This document shows, in pieces, positions 24,005-36,881 of a DNA stretch of 64,000 nucleotides; the stretch's first letter is position 1, and every line of letters begins with the position of its first letter. The notes beneath the pieces are model-generated. The model saw only the letters and a list, made by a program, of their open reading frames with translations, was not told the DNA's origin and did not search any database. Source of the DNA: Carettochelys insculpta. Lineage: Eukaryota > Chordata > Testudines > Carettochelyidae. The stretch lies in assembly GCF_033958435.1 (NCBI RefSeq), contig NC_134141.1, positions 102,775,001 to 102,839,000 on the forward strand. The letters run 5' to 3'. Both the position numbers and the translations under genes were made by a program.

Positions 24005-24860
24005 ACCTTCTGGCTTGTATGGAGCCTGCCCCCCCCCCATGCACCTGACTGGAAGTCAGAAAGTGGTGCCAGGGCTATAAAAGCCCAGGCTGAGGACTCA
24101 GTTGGGACTGAGCCTCCAGAGGAGCCAGATGATGGTTCTCTGCTCCCTGCCTGTGAGCCTGAGGACTCTGCCAGGGGCCAGCCTCCAAGGGAGTCAGAAG
24201 ATGGCTCTGGGCTCCCAGCCTGGGAGGTTGAGGACTGGCTGAGGGAGGCTGAGGTTGATCCACCTGGGCCCTTGCTGATCCTGACTCTCTGTGGACCCCA
24301 GTGGAACTGGCCTGTAGAAGACCCACTGGACCTGAAGGACCGACCTGTGGCCTGGCCTCAGCCTGCACCCTGAGCCAGCTTGAGGCTGTGGAACCCCAGG
24401 CCACTTGGATCCCAGCCAGACCTGGAACCCTGTGAGCCTGAGAAGTTGAGACCAGGAGTGACCCGGGGTAAAAGAACCATTAAGGACCTTGGGTCAGCGT
24501 GTTGTGGTCTGAATTCCCTGCTGACCCATGCAGCAGACCATGCTGCTGTGACCAGGACCCCTGGGCTGGGATGTGGTGGAGTGGGCAGGCCCGTGTCCCC
24601 CTGCTGCCACTCACTTGCTGGATCACAGTCTCCCCCACCCTGCCAGCATGGGCAGAGTGTCGTTTGCTGACTTGCCTTGAGCTAGAGCCTAGGTTCTTTT
24701 CTGGGAGCCTTGAGTTAATTCCCCCCAAACTGTTGCCTGGGCAAGGTAGGAACCCTCCTTAACTAGTGACTTGGGGGTTGTTTGGTACTCATGGCAGAGG
24801 GGCAGGATGGCCACCCAGTGACCTAGAAGGGGAGGAACCCTTCCAGGAGCCCTGTACCAG

Positions 24861-25579
24861 CTACATGGATCTTACCTTTTCCTGCCCTACCTTATTTCTA
24901 TGGTGTGCCAGTTGTATAGCTGAATCTAGCTCAACAAAAAGCCTGTCTTATTAAGGAGATATCCTGCTTCTTTGTTTCCAATACACCAGCTAGGACTTAG
25001 GGTTTTATCCATCTCATATGCCAGCCTGGCATACAATCAACTACCCTTTTCAAGTGCTGCTGCAGTTCCAAGTATACTAGTGTTTGAAAATATCCTCCAA
25101 TAATGTAATAAAAGTAATTATTTTGGCATTGCCAGCATAAAGCTCCTTGACAACTTACATGGGTTTTATATGTGAAAAACACATGCTGCCTGTATAGCTT
25201 TCTCCAGAGTCAGGTCAGACTAACAGTGGCAGCTATGCAAGGGCCCCCACTGACCAGTGTTGCCTCTTGGGTAACTCGCCACTCTCTATGCACCCAGACC
25301 ATTTATTAGATCCATTTAACTACATAATTAAGGATTTGATATGGTTCCACTGAAATCGTTGGGGGACTTGCCACAGACTGCAGTGGGAATACAATCAGGC
25401 CCTAACTACATTAATACTTGGAATATTTCTCTGGCTAGAAAAAATGCTCTCCTTTGAACTTTTGCACTTTGTGGGAATCAGATTCATTCAGCTTTTTCTG
25501 TTCCTAGTTTATAACTTTCCTCACATTTCTTTTCAAATGAGAGAGAAGGAATTAAAGATATTTAAACCTTTCTGGAACA
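24861..25579. other. Sequence without recognisable gene
   Basis: No domain, RNA gene or repeat boundary seen. Confidence 0.5.
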
Positions 25580-25974
25580 CAGTAGGACCCCCCCCCCCAC
25601 TTTCGCAACCCCCCAATGTAAGTGAAATTTCCCATGTAACATGCGGGAGCCAGGAAGCTGAGGGCAACAGCCCTGGTCAGTTTCCTGGCTTCAGCAAGTG
25701 GAGGGGAAATGGGGACCAGGCAGCAGCCTGGCTCCCAGCTCCCCTCTGCTTACCAGAGCCAAGAAACTGACCAGCACATCCCTGGTCAGTTTCCTGGCTC
25801 CCACCACTCTGCGAGCCTGGCACGGCTGCCCACCTGGAAGCTGTGCTGAATGGACAACTGTGGCAGCAGGGCTTCCCCCAGCTGGGGGAACGAGGCAGGC
25901 AGACCGCTGCAGAGTGGCTTTGAGTTGAGCTTAACTTGCATTAACTTGAACTCGTGCATTTTGGGGGCTTACTG
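25580..25974 (+). mobile_element. Probable Tigger/pogo-like non-autonomous element
   Basis: The left end CAGTAGGACCCCCC and the reversed right end CAGTAAGCCCCC form short inverted repeats. TA follows the right end (25975-25976), but the left flank is CA, so the TA duplication is imperfect. Near the right end are TTAACTTGCATTAACTTG repeats. A GGTCAGTTTCCTGGC block occurs twice inside (about 25676 and 25785). No transposase is encoded. Confidence 0.5.
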
Positions 25975-29637
<3,663 letters not shown>

Positions 29638-30367
29638 CATGATTTCCCAAATTGGGGGCATGCCCCCGAGAGGGGGGGAAATGAAGAAATTGGGGGGGGG
29701 GGAGCATGAGGTGACCCAGACACCACCACCCCCATCATTTCCCCCACCCCAAGAAAGAGCCAGCCTTTAATTCCAGCTCTCAGCCCCTGCCATTTTACAT
29801 GGGCAACCCAGCGCAGTCGCTATAAAAAGCAGGCAGCTGGCAAAGACCCACATGAAGCTGGCTGCCTCCTGCAAAGGTGAGTGAGTGTGGGTTGGGGGAG
29901 GGGGGTTAGATGCAGGGCTGGGGATTCCTGGCTCCAGGGATGGGGATGGGGTAAAAGTGGGGGGCTGGTAGAGTCTGGCTTAGTTGGGGGAGGGCAGCTG
30001 CTCCCAGCAGCACGGGCAGGTGGCTGGCCAGCCCTGGCAGTATGGGGCTCAGGTGAGCAGCTGGGGCAGCTGGTGGGTGGGCAGCTGGGCCTGGCAGCAT
30101 GGGGCTCGGGCAGCTCATGAGAAGCCTGGATGGCCTAGCACAGGCAGCTGGACAGCTGGGGCTGCACCAGGTATCCGCAAGGGGGCCAAGAAAAACTTTT
30201 TGTGCTTATTTTTAATTTTAAATAACAGTTTATATAAATTTGTTTTATTTTAAATTCTGAATTGAATTTTTTGTTAAAAGGGGGGTTGGATGATAAAGAA
30301 GAGGGGGTGTGAAGGTTTCTCAAAAATCAAAGGGAGGGGGCGTGATGCCAAAGTTTTGGAACCACTG
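29638..30367 (+). mobile_element. Non-autonomous hAT transposon, about 730 bp
   Basis: The left end CATGATTTCCCAAATTGGGG pairs with the reversed right end CAGTGGTTCCAAAACTTTGG, a hAT-type terminus. The flanks are CTTTAAA on both sides (29631-29637 and 30368-30374), most of an 8-bp hAT target duplication. The interior is G-rich with repeated GCAGCTGG blocks and has no transposase. The 70-90-codon frames inside it are low complexity. Confidence 0.72.
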
Positions 30368-30643
30368 CTTTAAAGCAAGATGGGATAGAATGGAAGTCAG
30401 TTGAAGGCCCCGATTTCGCTTCCATTCCCTTGAATTAATTATAGAATCTGCTGATAACTAGGAGATCCTGGTAAAGAGGGAATCCAATATTTGAATAGCA
30501 AAAGTGAGGTTGGTGAGAGGGTGCTCATTATTCTAGATTACGAGCAGAGGAACTGCAGAAAGGGAACAGTGAGGTACAGAGGTGTGTGGCTGGGGCAAAT
30601 CCTTCATAAAGGAGGTATTTCTATTGGTGACCTGCATTTTTGA

Positions 30644-30790
30644 CCCTCTAACATTTTCCATCCATGTGCAGAATAAATTTGTGCACCCAAGCATATATGA
30701 ATGTGCACCACTGGTAGAAGCTGAAAAAGCTACTGGGTAGAATCTGGAGCTCCGCTGAGCAGCTGCACGAGCACACAGCTTACAGGGAAC
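30644..30790 (+). mobile_element. Short non-autonomous DNA transposon copy (same family as 8048-8243)
   Basis: It shares CCATCCATGTGC, TGAATGTGCACCAC, GCACGAGCACACAG and a TTACAGGGAA end with the copy at 8048-8243, in the same order, but is about 50 bp shorter. It has no coding sequence. Confidence 0.6.
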
Positions 30791-30867
30791 ACAGGTGGCA
30801 TGGTGGGGGCAGACAAGGGATCTTTTGCAAGAGTATGAAAGAGATCCAGTGGCTTTGAAAGCTGTCA

Positions 30868-30990
30868 AGGTGACGCTGTGATCTAGTGGATGAAGAGGCA
30901 GGAGGCCACAGTGCTATTCCTACCTGTGGGACTTTTTTAAGTCTTGTCTCTTGTTTTCCCTTTCACTCTGCTACTTTGTGAGCAATTCAG
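30868..30990 (+). mobile_element. Possible MIR/CORE-type SINE fragment
   Basis: The segment has a tRNA-like start (CTGTGATCTAGTGGATGAAG) followed by CAGGAGGCCACAGTGCTATT and a T-rich stretch ending near GTGAGCAATTCAG. This resembles old amniote tRNA-derived SINEs. It is too diverged for a firm call. Confidence 0.4.
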
Positions 30991-31159
30991 TGCTCAGATC
31001 ATCAGAGGCTTTGAACTTGGGTGCTACATGCTAATGTAATATAAATAGAGCTGTCACTTTAATATTAAGAGTTAGCAGCCATCACATCAAAATTTATAAG
31101 GAAGCCTGAATGTGGATACAATGGCAAACAATACTCCAGATCAGGGTAGCATGAATGGA

Positions 31160-31445
31160 CTATAAAGTGGATAGAAAGCTGGCTAGATCATCAGGCTCAA
31201 GAGGCAGTGATCAACAGCTTGAAGTCTAGCTGGCAGCAGGTACCAAACAGGGTGCCCAGGGGTTTGTCCTGTGGCTGGTTTTGTTCAACATCTTCATTAA
31301 TTGTCTGGCTGTTGGAATGGACTGATCCCTCATCGAGTTCACACATAGCATTAAGGTGTGGGGAGATAGGGTCCAGAGTGACTTTGGCAAATTGGAGAAC
31401 TGGTCCAAAAGATATCTTGGCAAATTGGAGGATTGGGCCCAAAAG
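31160..31445 (+). mobile_element. CR1 LINE copy A, 5' piece (interrupted)
   Basis: The plus strand carries GTGGATAGAAAGCTGGCTAG, then a block corresponding to the RT GVPxGxVLxxVLFNI motif (GTGCCCAGGGGTTTGTCCTG, then TTGTTCAACATCTTCATTAA). It reaches the post-RT region (CAAATTGGAGGATTGGGCC). A roughly 35-bp tandem duplication of the GGCAAATTGGAGxAxTGG unit lies at 31386-31440. The same copy resumes at 33462 with GGTTCAACTAGGGTAAG, the sequence expected next in CR1. Copy B therefore landed inside it. Confidence 0.75.
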
Positions 31446-31733
31446 CAAGCTATCCCGCTGCGTAGGAAAGATAGAAAACATGGCAAAAGACTGCCTTGCC
31501 TTAACCAGGAGATCTTGCATGATCTCAAAATAAAAAAGGAACGGTATTAAAAAATGGAAACAAGGACAAATTACAAAGGATGAATATAGACAAACAACAC
31601 AAGAATGCAGGAGCAAGATTAGAAGGGCTAACGCACAAAATGAGCTCAAACTAGCTACAGGCATAAAGGGAAGCAAGAAGCTTTTTATAAATATATTAGA
31701 AACAAGAGGAAGACCAGGGACAGGGTAGGGCCA

Positions 31734-32846
31734 TTGCTCGGTGAGGAGGGAGAAACAGTAACAGGGAACTTTGAAATGGCAGAGATGCTTAATGACTTCT
31801 TTGTTTTGGTCTTCACTGAGAAGTCTGATGAAGGAATGCCCAACATAGTGAATGCTAGTGGGAAAGGGGTAGGGTTAGAAGTTGAAATAAAAAAAGAACA
31901 AGTTAAAAATCACTTAGAAAAATTAGATGTCTGCAAGTCACCAGGGCCTGATGAAATGCATCCTAGAATACTCAAGGAGCTGATAGAGGAGGTATCTGAG
32001 CCTTTATCTATCATCTTTGGAAAATCATGGGAGACAGGAGAGATTCCAGAAGACTGGAAAAGGGCAAATATAGTGCCCATCTATAAAAAGGGCAATAAGA
32101 ATGACCCAGGAAACTACAGGCCAGTCAGCTTAACTTCAGTGCCAGGAAAGATAATGGAGCAGGTAATTAAAGAAATCATCTGCAAGCACTTGGAAGGTGG
32201 TAAGGTGAGAGGGAACAGCCAGCATGGATTTGTAAGGAACAAATCACGTCAAACTAATCTGATAGCTTTCTTTGATAGGATAATGAGCCTTGTGGATAGG
32301 GGAGAAGCGGTAGATGTGGTATACCTAGACTTTAGTAAAGCATGTGATACGGTCTCACATGATATTCTTATAAAAAAACTAGGCAAATACAATTTATATG
32401 AGGATACTATAAGGTGGGTGCATAACTGGCTGGATAACCATACCCAGAGGGTAGTTCTTAATGGTTCTCAATCCTGCTGGAAAAGTATAACAAGTGGGGT
32501 TCCGCAGGGGTCAGTGTTGGGACCAGTTCTGTTCAATATCTTCACCAATGATTTAGATATTGGCATAGAAAGTACACTTATTAAGTTTGCAGATGATACC
32601 AAGCTGGGAGGGGTTGCAGTTGCTTTGGAGGATAGGGTCATAATTCAAAATGATCTGGATAAGTTGGAGAAATGGTCTGAGATAAACAGGATGAAGTTTA
32701 ATAAGGACAAATGCAAAATGCTCCACTTGGGAAGGAATAATCAGTTTCACACATACAGAATGGGGAGAGACTGTCTAGGAATGACTACAGCAGAAAGGGA
32801 TCCAGGGGTTAGTGGACCACAAGCTAAATATGAGTCAATAGTGTGA
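31734..32846 (+). pseudogene. CR1 reverse transcriptase (copy B), truncated and frameshifted
   Basis: This is the RT that would copy CR1 RNA at a nicked target. The 370-codon open frame starts inside the ORF; its first codon is TTG and not a genuine start. RT blocks appear in order: [61 protein letters not shown] (the first catalytic Asp is kept, but the usual FDTV reads CDTV), [16 protein letters not shown], then [11 protein letters not shown] with both catalytic Asp residues. After ERDPGVSG near 32810 the frame breaks. The upstream coding part at about 31446-31730 is in shifted frames (break near 31548). The C-terminal part ([20 protein letters not shown]) continues at 33182-33385 in another frame. 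Two or more frameshifts and the missing endonuclease make it inactive. Confidence 0.87.
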
Positions 32847-33181
32847 TGGTGTTGCAAAAAAAGCAAACATGATTCTGGGATGCATAAACAGGTGTGTTTT
32901 GAACAAGACATGAGAAGTCATTCTTCCACTCTACTCTGCACTGGTTAGGCCTCAGCTGGAGTATTGCGTCCAGTTCTGGGCACCGCAGTTCAAGAAAGAT
33001 GTGGAGAAATTAGAAGGTCTGGAGAAGAGTGACAAGAATGATTAAAGGTCTAGAGAATGTGACCTATGAAGAGAGGCTGAAAGAATTGGGCTTGTTTAGT
33101 TTGGAAAAGGGAAGATTGAGGGGAGACATGATGGCGGTTTTCAGTTATCTAAAAGGGTGACATAAGGAAGAGGGAGAAAAC

Positions 33182-33385
33182 TTGTTCTTCTTGGCTTCTG
33201 AGGACAGAACAAGAGGCAATGGACTTAAACAGCAGCAAGGGAGGTTTAGGCTGGACATTAGGAAGAAGTTCCTAACTGTTAGGGTGGTCAAACAGTGGAA
33301 TAAATTGCCAAGGGAAGTTGTGGAATCTCCATCGCTGGTGATATTTAAGAACAGGTTAGACAGATGTCTATCAGGGATGGTTTAG
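33182..33385 (+). pseudogene. CR1 ORF2 C-terminal end (copy B)
   Basis: The frame reads [20 protein letters not shown], then a [14 protein letters not shown] block and a FKNRLDRCL ending, the conserved last residues of CR1 ORF2. It stops with TAG at 33383-33385. The 3' UTR then follows to 33461. It belongs to the same gene as 31734-32846 but is separated by decayed sequence. Confidence 0.85.
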
Positions 33386-33461
33386 GGGGCATTGTGGCAG
33401 GGGGCTGGACATGATGGCCTCTCAAGGTCCCTTCCAGTTCTAGTGCTCTATGATTCTATGA

Positions 33462-33545
33462 GGTTCAACTAGGGTAAGTGCCGAATTCTGCACTTAGGAT
33501 GGAAGAATCTCATGAATTGGATCTGGATTTAATGCACCTGAGGGT
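33462..33545 (+). mobile_element. CR1 LINE copy A, 3' piece
   Basis: GGTTCAACTAGGGTAAGTGC and CCGAATTCTGCACTTAGGAT, then GGAAGAATCTCATG, continue the CR1 coding sequence interrupted at 31445. The copy stops near 33545, where a third CR1 copy begins in its own upstream RT region. Confidence 0.7.
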
Positions 33546-35034
33546 ACCGAGGTAATTGGCAGATGTCATTGCTGAACCTTTGGCCATTATCTTTGAAGAC
33601 TCTTGGAGATCGGGGGAGATACTGGATGACTGGAAAAAGGCAAACATAGTGCCCATCTTTAAAAAAGGAAAGAAGGACAAGCCAGGGAATTATAGACCAG
33701 TCAGCCTTACCTTAATCCCTGGGAAAATAATGGAGGGGATCTTCAAGGAATCCATTTTGGAGCACTTGGAAAGGGGAAACTGATCAAAAGTAGCCAACAT
33801 GGATTCACCAGGGCAAGTCCTGCCTGACCAATCTGATTTGCTTCTAAGATGAGGTAACAGGCTCTGTGGACATGGGGAAGTCAGTGGATGTGATTATACC
33901 TTGACTTCAGCAAAGCTTTTGATATGGTTTCCCACAACATTCTTGTTCATAAATTAAGGAAATATGGTTTGGATCCTTGGACTCTAAGATGGATAGAAAG
34001 CTGGCTTGAAGGTCGGGCCCAATGGGTCGTGGTCAATGGCTCAATATCTGGATGGCGGTCGGTTTCAAGTGGAGTGCCGCAAGGCTCTGTTCTGAGAACC
34101 GTGTTCTTCAACATCTTTAATGACCTGGATGAGGGACTGGATTGCACCCTGAGCAAGTTTGCAGGTGACACAAAACTAGGGGGAGAGGTAGATACATTGG
34201 AGGGTAGAAAGAGAATCCAGAGTGACCTGGATAAATAGGAGGACTAGGCCAAAAGAAATCTGTTGTGGTTCAACAAGGAGAAGTGTAGAGTCCCGCACCT
34301 GGGGCAGAATAATGCCAAGCACTGTTATAGGCTGGGGACCGGCTCGCTCAGCAGCAGTACAATGGAAAGGGACCTAGGGGTTATGGTGGATGAAAGGCTG
34401 GATGAGTAAACAGTGTGCCCTTGTAGCCACGAAGGCTAACAGCATGCTAGGGTGCATTCAGAGGAGCATTTTGAGCAGATCTAGAGAAGTAGCTATTCCC
34501 CTCTATTTAGCACTGGTGAGGCTGCATCTGCAATATTGTGTCCAGTTTTGGGTCCCTCAGTATAAAAAGGATGTGGATTTGCTGGAGCAGGTTCAGTGGA
34601 GGGCAACAAAAATGATTAAGGGGCTGGAGCACAAGACCTGTGAGGATAGGCTGAGGTATTTGGGCTTCTTTAGTTTACAGAAGAGAAGACTTAGGGGTGA
34701 TTGAATAGCAGCCTTCAACTTCCTGTAGGGGAGCTCTAAAGAGGAGGGTGAGAAACTGTTCTCGGTGGAGTCAGATGGCAGAACAAGGAGTAATGGCCTG
34801 AAGTTGAAGAGGGAGAGGTGTAGGTTAGATATTAGTAAAAACTACTTCACTAGGAGGGTAGTAAAGCATTGCAATGTGTTGCCTAGAGAGGTGGTAGATT
34901 CTCTATCCCTCGAGGTTTTTAAGTCCAGGCTTGACAAGGTCCTGGCTGGGATGACTTAGTCAGGGTTGACCCTGCTTGAAGCAAGGGGCTGGACTAGATG
35001 ACCTCCTGAGGTCCCTTCCAGCCATATGATTGTG
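33546..35034 (+). mobile_element. CR1 LINE copy C, 5'-truncated
   Basis: A further plus-strand CR1 of a different subfamily begins in the RT linker (EPLAIIFEDSWRSGEILDDW) and runs through the RT and C-terminal region. It ends near 35034 in GAGGTCCCTTCCAGCCATAT, the CR1 3' end. It closely resembles the minus-strand copy at 39928-41900 (shared [15 protein letters not shown] and [17 protein letters not shown] blocks). Confidence 0.85.
33556..34959 (+). pseudogene. CR1 reverse transcriptase (copy C), multiply disrupted
   Basis: Coding blocks lie in several frames. WKKANIVPIFKKGKKDKPGN and YRPVSLTLIPGKIME are at 33556-33783. [30 protein letters not shown] and [12 protein letters not shown] are at 33924-34238. 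LARLHLQYC-type and [13 protein letters not shown] blocks are at 34390-34704. [20 protein letters not shown] and [20 protein letters not shown] are at 34765-34959. The catalytic FADD is FAGD, so one metal-binding Asp is Gly. Several frameshifts and in-frame stops (for example TAG after SDLDK) confirm inactivation. Confidence 0.85.
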
Positions 35035-35722
35035 TGAATTGCTACAGGCCAGGGACTGACTGGCTAAGCAGCAGTTCTGCAGAGAAGGGCCTGGGGATAA
35101 CTGAGAATGAGAAGATGGCTATGAATCAACAACATGCCCCCGTTGCCCAGAAGGCTAATGGCTGGCAGCAATGCATTTGTGGGAACACTGCCAGCAGATC
35201 AAGGGAAGTTATTTCCCCCTTCTGTGCAGCACTGGTTAGGCCCCATCTGGAGTACTGAATCCAGTTTTGAAGGCCCTGCTGCAGAAAAGATGTGGACAAA
35301 TTGGAGGAAGTCCAGTGGAGAGCAAAGAAAATGATGAGGCAGCTGGGACACATGACTTATGAAGAGATGCTACAGGAACTGGGCTTCTTGAAGGGGAGAA
35401 TTTGATAGCAGCCTTCAACTACTTGAAGGAGGATCTAAAGAGCATGGAGCCTCACTGGTTGCAGATGGTCCATGGTCTCAAGTTGCAGTGGGGCAGGTCT
35501 AAATTGGATTTTAGGGGGGGTGGGGAAACTGTTTCACTAGGAGGGTAGTGAAGCACCAGAATGAGATACTGAGTGAGGTGATGGAATCTCCATTCTTAGA
35601 GGATTTTAAGTCTGTGCTTGAGAGAACCCTGGTCGGGGATGATTTAGCTGGAGTTGGTTCTGCTTTGATTAGGGAGTTGGACTAGATCTCCTGAGGTCTC
35701 TTCCAACCCTGATGTTGTATGA
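35035..35722 (+). mobile_element. CR1 LINE copy D, 3' fragment
   Basis: A fourth head-to-tail CR1 piece begins in the post-RT region (CTACAGGCCAGGGACTGACT). It passes ALVRPHLEY near 35230 and the C-terminal sequence, and ends GGTCTCTTCCAACCCTGATG plus TTGTATGATT, the CR1 terminus. Its coding frames are heavily broken; it looks older than copies B and C. Confidence 0.8.
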
Positions 35723-36276
35723 TTTCTCTAGCACAGCCAAGGCCAAGGAAAGCTATTGCTGATCATTGCAATAGCAGGTTTAATTGAAGCTTCTTTGGTC
35801 TTAATCAAATACATTATTGCATGGAAAGCCAGGATGTATCACTACAGCAACCTAGCTCCACAGACTAACTTTATACAGACACTGCTATAGCACAATGACG
35901 TCCTAAAATCCACTTCCTGCACAGCAAGTCTATGCATTTAACAGTCGCACCATGGCTTGCTGTGCAGTAACTGGTTGTGTAGACAAGCCCTTTGTGTACA
36001 TTACGAATAGATCTTCCAGTAAATGATCAAGTAGTTTTCTTCTGACTGGCATGCTACTTAGCATTACAGCTCCAGCTGCAGCTTGTCATCATCTCACTTG
36101 GTGACAACCGATTTCCTCTTCCAGAAAAATGAAAGAATGAAGTAGCATTTGTCATGGGAGTGAAGAAGCCATGGCACTTCTCTGCTCCCTCCCCTCTTTA
36201 GGGCTCAATCTTTTAATTTGTGTTTGGCAATATGCCTGCTACTGGATTAAGGACTGCATATGTAACACTGCAGGTT
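35723..36276. other. Sequence with possible decayed MITE end
   Basis: A TGTGTAGACAAGCCC end near 35992 resembles the right end of GTCTACAC-type MITEs; the left end is not clear. Otherwise I see nothing. Confidence 0.35.
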
Positions 36277-36350
36277 GCCAGCAACAGGAATAGAACCTAT
36301 AACCATTGGGTCTAAAGCCCTGCACTCTACCACATGAGCTAAAGACCAGC
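36277..36350 (-). mobile_element. tRNA-like SINE head fragment
   Basis: The minus strand reads TTAGCTCATGTGGTAGAGTG (A-box-like) and GGTTATAGGTTCTATTCCTG (B-box-like), with an anticodon-loop-like CTTTAGACCC between, giving a lysine-tRNA-like layout. The stems do not pair well enough for a functional tRNA, so I take it as a tRNA-derived SINE remnant. Confidence 0.5.
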
Positions 36351-36430
36351 TGCCTCACAAGATAGGTTATAGAGCAGAGGCTTTGCTCACCCTTGTATGA
36401 GAGCTCAGTACCTCTGAGTTACCACACATA

Positions 36431-36881
36431 GGCTGTGTCTACACTAGCCCCAAACTTCAAAATGGCCACACAAATGGCCATTTTGAAGTTTACTAATGAA
36501 GTGCTGAAATACATATTCACTGCTTCATTAGCATGCGGGCGGCTGCAGTGCTTCGAAATTGACGTGGCTCACCGCCGCGCAGCTCGTCACCACGCGGCTC
36601 GTCCCAACGGGGCTCCTTTTCGAAAGGACCCCGCCTACTTCAAAGTCCCCTTATTCCCATCTGCTCATAGGAATAAGGGGACTTCGAAGTAGGCAGGGTC
36701 CTTTCGAAAAGGAGCCCCGTCGGGATGAGCCGCACGGCAGCGAGCTGCGTCAATTTCGAAGCGCCGCGGCCGCCCGCATGTTAATGAAGTGCTGAATATG
36801 TATTTCAGAGCTTCATTAGTAAACTTCAAAATGGCCATTTGAACGGCTGTTTCAAAGTTTGGGGCTAGTGTAGACGTAGCC
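36431..36881. mobile_element. Palindromic Harbinger-like MITE, 451 bp, 3-bp target duplication
   Basis: The left end GGCTGTGTCTACACTAGCCC and the reversed right end GGCTACGTCTACACTAGCCC match almost fully. The inverted repeats extend nearly to the centre: the left half (AACTTCAAAATGGCC, TTCATTAGCATGCGGGCGGC, GGGGCTCCTTTTCGAAAGGA, GTCCCCTTATTCC) recurs inverted in the right half. The centre lies near 36665. ATA flanks both sides (36428-36430 and 36882-36884). The GC- and CpG-rich interior contrasts with the AT-rich surroundings. The open frames on both strands are consequences of the palindrome. Confidence 0.88.

Larger units (their letters stand above)
23506..24860. other. Region bounded by about 60-bp direct repeats, candidate decayed LTR element
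   Basis: A block at 23513-23570 (GGGGCAGAGTGGCCACCC ... GGGAAGGAACCCTTCTGG) recurs at 24788-24855 (AGGGGCAGGATGGCCACCC ... GGGGAGGAACCCTTCCAGG). Between them are two SINE copies and a C/G-rich stretch that begins GGCTATAAAAGCCCAGGCTG near 24073, a TATA-like promoter context. No protease, RT or integrase motif is visible. It could be a decayed LTR element or two copies of an unknown repeat. Confidence 0.35.
31446..33461 (+). mobile_element. CR1 LINE copy B, 5'-truncated, inserted in copy A
   Basis: The copy spans the endonuclease-RT linker, the whole RT, the C-terminal region and the 3' UTR. It ends CTATGATTCTATGA, the typical CR1 terminal repeat. CR1 coding sequence of copy A directly abuts both ends. 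The 3' end is complete; the endonuclease part and 5' end are missing, as is usual for CR1 because reverse transcription stops early. Confidence 0.85.

Noticed and set aside
31197..31676. 159-codon minus-strand frame
   Set aside because: It lies antisense across two CR1 pieces and has no independent support.
36277..36350. Functional tRNA gene
   Set aside because: A- and B-box-like blocks are present, but the acceptor and other stems do not pair properly and there is no terminator-like T run in place; a SINE head is more likely.
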